Shown here piece after piece: positions 59,120-64,000 of a stretch of 64,000 nucleotides of DNA. Each line of letters starts with the position of its first letter. Positions within the stretch are counted from its first letter, which is position 1. The position numbers and the translations under genes are program-made. The notes below the pieces were generated by a model. The model saw nothing but the letters and a program-made list of their open reading frames with translations, was not told the DNA's origin and did no database searches. The stretch is from Melitaea cinxia (lineage: Eukaryota; Arthropoda; Insecta; Lepidoptera; Nymphalidae), in the NCBI RefSeq assembly GCF_905220565.1, contig NC_059419.1, forward strand, positions 620,001 to 684,000, read 5' to 3'.

Positions 59120-59250
59120 AAGTAGGTACCTAACAATCGCCAACCCGCAGTTGAGCAGCGTGGTGTATTAAGCTCCGATCATTCTCCTAGATGGAGAAAG
59201 AGGCCCATGCCCAGCTGTGGGATGTTACAGGCTGAATTGTGATAGTGAAC
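59120..59250 (+). mobile_element. SINE-A 3' half fragment
   Basis: CGCCAACCCGCAGTTGAGCA, TTAAGCTCCGATCATTCTCC and GATGTTACAGGCTGAATTG. Confidence 0.75.
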
Positions 59251-59323
59251 GATACCTATATACACTATATACCTATAACAGTGAGAATAATTCCCAAAAT
59301 AGAATACCAATGTTAACAAAATT

Positions 59324-59626
59324 ATGACGACTTACATGCCAAATATAAAATTTAAAACATACAATGACCATTTCGCACCTGGGAGATTGAGGAAAAAATT
59401 TCGTTATGTTTATTTATTTGTACTTTGGGCTATTTTAGTGTTTATGATATCATTCTGTCAACTGGTTTGTTTAAAGGCCGTGGATGTTGTATATTTCAAT
59501 AAAAAAGAACTAAACGGTTTGCAACAAGAATTATTTAATTATTATAAAAAAATAGTTACAAGAAAAATTGATTTCATTAGACACCCTAATTTATTGAAAT
59601 TTGAATCAAATAAATCAATTCATTAA
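59324..59626 (+). CDS. candidate small single-span membrane protein (100 residues)
   Basis: Unrecognised. The frame starts at the first ATG after an in-frame TAG (59300-59302) and ends with TAA. An AATAAA overlaps the last codons near 59609, which would give a compact 3' end. The product has a basic N-terminal stretch (GRLRKKFRY), one clear membrane helix (YLFVLWAILVFMISFCQLVC, about residues 30-49), and a Lys-rich C-terminal half that could form helices (LNGLQQELFNYYKKIVTRKI). That layout is what a real small anchored protein would look like. Against it, codon choice follows the local A/T bias, SINE fragments lie on both sides, and 100 codons can arise by chance in 64 kb. It could also be the last exon of a longer gene. 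Confidence 0.35.
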   Translation: MTTYMPNIKFKTYNDHFAPGRLRKKFRYVYLFVLWAILVFMISFCQLVCLKAVDVVYFNKKELNGLQQELFNYYKKIVTRKIDFIRHPNLLKFESNKSIH

Positions 59627-59863
59627 ATATAATTTTTTTCTTATTTGTAAAGAAAGCATTATGAAAACTGCTTTTTTATTTTATAAATTATCTCCACAAG
59701 TTACTAAAAAACTAAGTCATCGTTCTACTGGATAAGCTATATATATAATTTTCATGATATTGATCTATCATCCTGATTTAATCATCGTCATTGATAGTGA
59801 ACCTGTTGATAAACGTAGCATACAATTTATTGATATAAGGCCTTATATTGTTTGACACCCGCC

Positions 59864-59992
59864 ATTTTGATCCGCCAACGCAGTGGAGCAGCGTAGAGGA
59901 TTAATCTTCATACCTTCCCCTAGATGGAGAGTCAGGCGTATGCCCACAGCAGCCACATAGCAGTATTATGTTACAGACTGAAACGTATATTT
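59864..59992 (+). mobile_element. SINE-A 3' half fragment, decayed
   Basis: TCCGCCAACGCAGTGGAGCA, CCCCTAGATGGAGAG and TATGTTACAGACTGAAACG. Confidence 0.6.
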
Positions 59993-60756
59993 GAAATTCG
60001 AATATTTATTTTTAGCGTTACTTTTTCCTTACTCAATAATAAAATACCCTCAGCTCTTTCGAGAATTCCACAATATTCCATATGATATCAATTCACGCGA
60101 GCAACAGGTCGACTCGTGACAAACGGGACGATGTAGGTATATTTCGAAATAAAACCAAGCAATGATAAATAACACAAACGAACATATTACTGCTTTTACA
60201 AAAACACCTGGCGCTATAATATCTTACATTTTACATACACAATTTACATAACACCTGGCCACTACTGAATTTAGAAGAGCTCATTGGCAAATAATCGGTA
60301 ATCTGCAAAATTACAATTCGGGCATCTGTAATATCCTACCCATAATTTAAAGATAAGTAATTAATACTTAGGTACATGGTTACTTTTTTTTTTCTTTTTA
60401 TTTGGGTACCCATTGTAAAACAAACAGTATTACAATGGGTATCAACAACATCAGTATATATACAAAAAGTACTTATCGTAATACCAACACCGTTTACCAC
60501 GGATTACCTCAAATATTAAAAAATAAGTCAATCACAGTTACAAGACAAACAGCTATCATTACAAGGTAAATCCAATTGATGGTTAATGGGATTCCAATTG
60601 TACCAGTAGAGCAAAGTCGATTTTGCCATACACTATAGATAAAATACGACAGATAATTAACAAACCATGAAATAATAATATCAAAAACTACAAAATTAAC
60701 AACTACCCACCAAATAGATTGTAAACGACGGTAGTCACAATCTTAAAATAGTTTTA
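59993..60756. other. no gene; one hairpin
   Basis: TACCCATTGTAA (60407-60418) and TTACAATGGGTA (60430-60441) form a perfect 12-bp stem with an 11-base loop. Otherwise A/T-rich. Confidence 0.5.
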
Positions 60757-60800
60757 CCCGACTTCAAAAAATGAGGATGTTCTCAATTCCATTGTATATT
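60757..60800. mobile_element. foldback element end fragment
   Basis: ACCCGACTTCAAAAAATGAG and TGTTCTCAATTCCATTGTAT match one arm of the element at 6401. Confidence 0.5.
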
Positions 60801-60879
60801 TATGTATCTTGAATACATTAAGCAATACGTATTCTTTGACCACCTACATTATATTGTCTGTACTTGTTACTTGTGTACT

Positions 60880-61070
60880 TGTACATCTGCAACACCAGAA
60901 GCATCGCAAGCCCATTGCCGAACTTACTCACCAACAGGAAGACAACACTGCTTGAAAACAGTATTATTAAGCTGTGATCGTCTATAAGGTCGAGCTACTA
61001 CCCCAGTCGGGTTGCTCCATATTTTGAGCAGGAAGTTTCTTGCTGTGCCCTACCTCAGTTAAGCAAATAC
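60880..61070 (-). mobile_element. A-tailed retroposon family B, partial
   Basis: Plus strand: CAACACCAGAAGCATCGCAA, the ACTGCTTGAAAACAGT hairpin, CCCCAGTCGGGTTGCTCCAT and CCTACCTCAGTTA. The tail part is missing. Confidence 0.75.
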
Positions 61071-61375
61071 ACTTATCATTAATTGATAAAATAGCTGCAG
61101 CCCTGGCCAGCACACTGTGCTACTTCGCACTCATTTATATGTATTTAAGTACACAAGTCGTCCCTGTGGGTTTCACATGCAGTATATTGTCATACGCGTC
61201 AGTTTGACATTTATGAATACTTTGCTGGCGCGCATCATTTGTACCATGTAACTTCAAAGAAAAGATAAATAGGTAAAGAAAATAAGTTAGGATAATTGCT
61301 ATTAGCAAATTCCTTCTGCGGGGCATAGCTAGTTATTGTATATAAAGCAAATTAATATACCCTCGTAAGTACATC
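61071..61375. other. no gene seen
   Basis: No recognised feature. Confidence 0.5.
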
Positions 61376-61716
61376 GCTTTAGCCTGTAATATCCCACTAC
61401 TGGGCATAGGCCTCTTTCCCCATGTAGGAGAAGGATCAGAGCATAATTCACCGCGCTGCTTCAATGCGGGTTGGCGGATATATTCCCTACTATGAGTAAC
61501 GATCGCTATCAGGTGTACATGATAACAACCGGGACCGACGGCTTAACGTGCTCTCCGAGGCATGGTGGGGAGACCCACAAGAACTGCACAAACACCCAGA
61601 CCACGGCAAACACCCGTATGGCCAATACAAATGTTTGTCATGTGCGGGGATCGACCCGCAACCGCCAGCGCAACAGGTACAATCCATGGCTGTGACCGCT
61701 GCGCCAACGCGGCGTA
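61376..61716 (-). mobile_element. SINE-A, full-length copy
   Basis: On the minus strand, from CGCCGCGTTGGCGCAGCGGT through the GGTCGATCCCCGC B-box region (one T lost from the usual GGTTCGATCCC) to the GTGGGATATTACAGGCTAAA end. The T loss may weaken its promoter. Confidence 0.9.
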
Positions 61717-62489
61717 AGCACATATAAAACATAAATACAAATATAAAAAGATTATAATAATATTCGTGTATAAAACGAATACAAAACATTATAAATATTT
61801 GACTACATTATTTAGATTAAAGAGAAATTAAATATTAATAGTCGAAAAAAAAATTCTTCTAATCTACTAAATCCAATAACAAACATACAAGCAACTATTT
61901 TGATTCAATGTGTAATATAAATAGTTTACATTCAGATAATATTCGGCACATAACAGCACACTGAACGCGTAGAGCGGGCTCAAGGAAATTGCAATTTCTG
62001 CGCAACTCAATCTCGCATGCTCCTAATAGACCTCGTGACCGTATGAATGACAAACATCGCAATATACTTCTATTTGCCGAGGTACATTCTATAGTCATGG
62101 TTTGTTACGATACAAAAAAAAAATCGGTAGTTGGACCGCTAATAGACCTTTTTTGTATATTTATTTTCTATTAAAATACTGAATAATGTTTCGCTTATAT
62201 TGGATCTTATCCAGCCAGTTATGTGCCAATGTTGGGCATAGCAGGCTTTTTTCTCAATGCAGGATCTTCTATATTGCAAACGAATTGGTGATAAAAACTT
62301 TTATCGAGTTTAGATTAACATTTTTTTTATTATTAAAGAAAATCAGATCGACGCAGCTTACGTATTTATGTTAACCGTTTCCGCTCTAATCTTACGTATA
62401 GTAGCGTAACGTTTTATCGCTTAAGTTATCACCAGCGCTACGACAGCTGTATCGAAATGGTTTACACTTCGGTTTTATAATTATAAATA
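61717..62489. other. no gene seen
   Basis: Frames of 60-67 codons at 61895-62374 overlap on both strands and are unrecognised. Confidence 0.5.
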
Positions 62490-62750
62490 ATAAATAAATA
62501 AATAAATATTTACACAATACACACACGGTCGTCTGTTGTTCCTAAAGTAAGCAACTTAATGCTTGTGTTATAGGTTACAGCCGACTGGTATACAGCTACA
62601 TATTTTTTTTTCGATAAACATACTTATAAATAATACATATATAAATATATAAATAAATATTTATATTACACCCAGACTCGGGGTGGGAATCGAACCCACA
62701 ACCCTCGGAGCAGAAAGCAGGGTCGCTACAAACTGCCCAAGCAGGAAACC
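62490..62750 (-). mobile_element. SINE-C, tRNA-derived
   Basis: On the minus strand, the B-box region GTGGGTTCGATTCCCACCCC and the GAGTCTGGGTGTAATATA block follow a head that starts near TTTGTAGCGACCCTGCTTTC. The 3' part carries AGGAACAACAGACGACCGTG and an A/T-rich tail with (AAAT)n. The A-box part is cut where the satellite-like sequence begins. Confidence 0.75.
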
Positions 62751-62763
62751 CCCAGAGTTGACA

Positions 62764-63815
62764 AAGGGGCCAGGCTTGGGCCAGTACTGGGAAACCTAGC
62801 TTCGGCGTACCAGTATTGGCCCATGCCTGGGCCAGGCTGCTTAACCCAGCCTCGGCCATGCCAATGATCACCCAACCTTGGCCCAAGACTGGGTTACCCA
62901 GCCCTGGCCATTCATTAGAGATCCAAGCGTGGGCCAAGACTGGTTAACCCACCCTCGGCCATGCCAATGATCACCCATCCTTGGGCCAAGACTAGCTAAC
63001 CCCGCCTTGGCCATTCATTGGAGATCCAAGCGTGGGCCAAGACTGGTTAACCCACCCTCGGCCATGCCAATGATCACCCATCCTTGGGCCAAGACTGGCT
63101 AACCCAGCCTTAGCCATTCATTGGAGATCCAAGCGTGGGCCAAGACTGGTTAACCCACCCTCGGCCATGCCAATGATCACCCATCCTTGGGCCAAGACTG
63201 GCTAACCCAGCCTTAGCCATTCATTGGAGATCCAAGCGTGGGCCAAGACTGGTTAACCCAGCCTCGGCCATGCCAATGATCACCCAACCTGGGCCCAAGA
63301 CTGAGTTACCCAGCCTTGGCCATTCATTGGAGATCGAAGCGTGGGCCAAGACTGGTTAACCCAGCCTCGGCCATGCCAATGATCACCCAACCTTAAACCA
63401 AGACTGGCTAACCCAGCCTTGGCCATTCATTGGAGATCCAAGCGTGGGCCAAGACTGGTTAACCCAGCCTCGGCCATGCCAATGATCACCCAACCTTAAA
63501 CCAAGACTGGCTAACCCAGCCTTGGCCATTCATTGGAGATCCAAGCGTGGGCCAAGACTGGTTAACCCAGCCTCGGCCATGCCAATAATCAGCCAACCTT
63601 GGGCCAACACTGGCTAACCCAGCCTTGGCCATTCATTGGAGATCCAAGCGTGGGCCAAGACTGGTTAACCCAGCCTCGGCCATGCCAATGATCAGCCAAC
63701 CTTGGGCCAACACTGGCTAACCTAGTCTTGGCCATTCATTGGAGATCCAAGCGTGGGTCAAGACTGGTTAAACTAGCCTCGGCCATGCCAATGAATACCC
63801 AACTTTGGACCAAAA
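62764..63815. repeat. satellite array, 103-bp period made of two half-units
   Basis: The block ATCCAAGCGTGGGCCAAGAC recurs at 62921, 63024, 63127, 63230, 63333, 63436, 63539, 63642 and 63745, exactly 103 bases apart each time. Each period has two related halves of about 51-52 bp, both with GGGCCAAGACTGG(T/C)TAACC and (C/T)GGCCAT. The first 150 bases are degenerate single half-units. GC content is well above the surroundings. The period is not a multiple of three, so the open minus-strand frame at 62596-62937 is not a gene. Confidence 0.95.
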
Positions 63816-64000
63816 CACATTGTAACGAAATTCGAATATTAAATGTTTACAACACCAAGCAATGTAAAAAGGTTAATAATGTAACCGAAAAAAAGGAATA
63901 ATTTTAAAATAAAGAAAGACTATTGTTATATTTGTTTGTTGTTTTATATAGAACTTTAAGAACTAATGAATTAAATAAGTATGCGAATCAAACATTATAA
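63816..64000. other. no gene seen
   Basis: A/T-rich flank of the satellite, homology ending near 63815. Confidence 0.6.

Noticed and set aside
62596..62937. 113-codon minus-strand frame with Gly/Ala/Trp-rich repeats
   Set aside because: It reads across the satellite, whose 103-bp unit shifts frame every period.
62764..63815. CRISPR-like array of regular repeats
   Set aside because: Units are contiguous with no unique spacers, in an insect genome: a satellite.

Overview
This window is strongly AT-rich insect DNA, very probably from a moth or butterfly. The attribution rests on repeat families I recognise from lepidopteran genomes. They are small Helitrons of the Lep1 type with a TC start and a CTAG end, tRNA-headed SINEs, 3' ends of an RTE-like LINE with (ATG)n tails, and several short foldback elements. 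I see no bacterial gene, CRISPR array, rRNA or free-standing tRNA gene.

Layout. From 1 to 5982 lies a BEL/Pao LTR retrotransposon on the minus strand, cut by the left edge. It has a 582-bp 5' LTR, a primer binding site for initiator tRNA-Met, an A/T-rich leader, gag, and pol. Gag and pol share one reading frame and are separated by a single TAG. Pol stays open to the window edge through protease, reverse transcriptase, RNase H and the start of the integrase core.

From about 6 kb to 62.7 kb no multi-exon host gene can be recognised. The region looks intergenic or intronic and is filled with small transposable elements. These are three Helitron families, three SINE families, a widespread A-tailed retroposon, two coding fragments of the RTE-like LINE with many 3' tails, a PIF/Harbinger MITE with TAA target duplication, and several inverted-repeat elements. 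Two structures stand out: a perfect 164-bp inverted repeat (arms 24415-24578 and 24983-25146), and next to it five tandem units of about 118 bp that carry paired YY1/Pho-like motifs.

Three short reading frames could belong to host genes, all unproven: a possible last exon at 28501-28659 (minus), a multi-span membrane-protein-like frame at 41123-41494 (minus), and a 100-residue single-span membrane protein at 59324-59626 (plus).

The right end (about 62764-63815) is a GC-richer satellite with an exact 103-bp period. Each period is made of two related half-units, and the array abuts the broken head of a SINE.

How the parts relate: the only complete functional unit is the BEL/Pao element. The SINEs look dependent on the RTE-like LINE, because the SINE-A 3' end resembles the LINE's last codons. 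The Helitrons and MITEs here encode nothing and would need enzymes made elsewhere.
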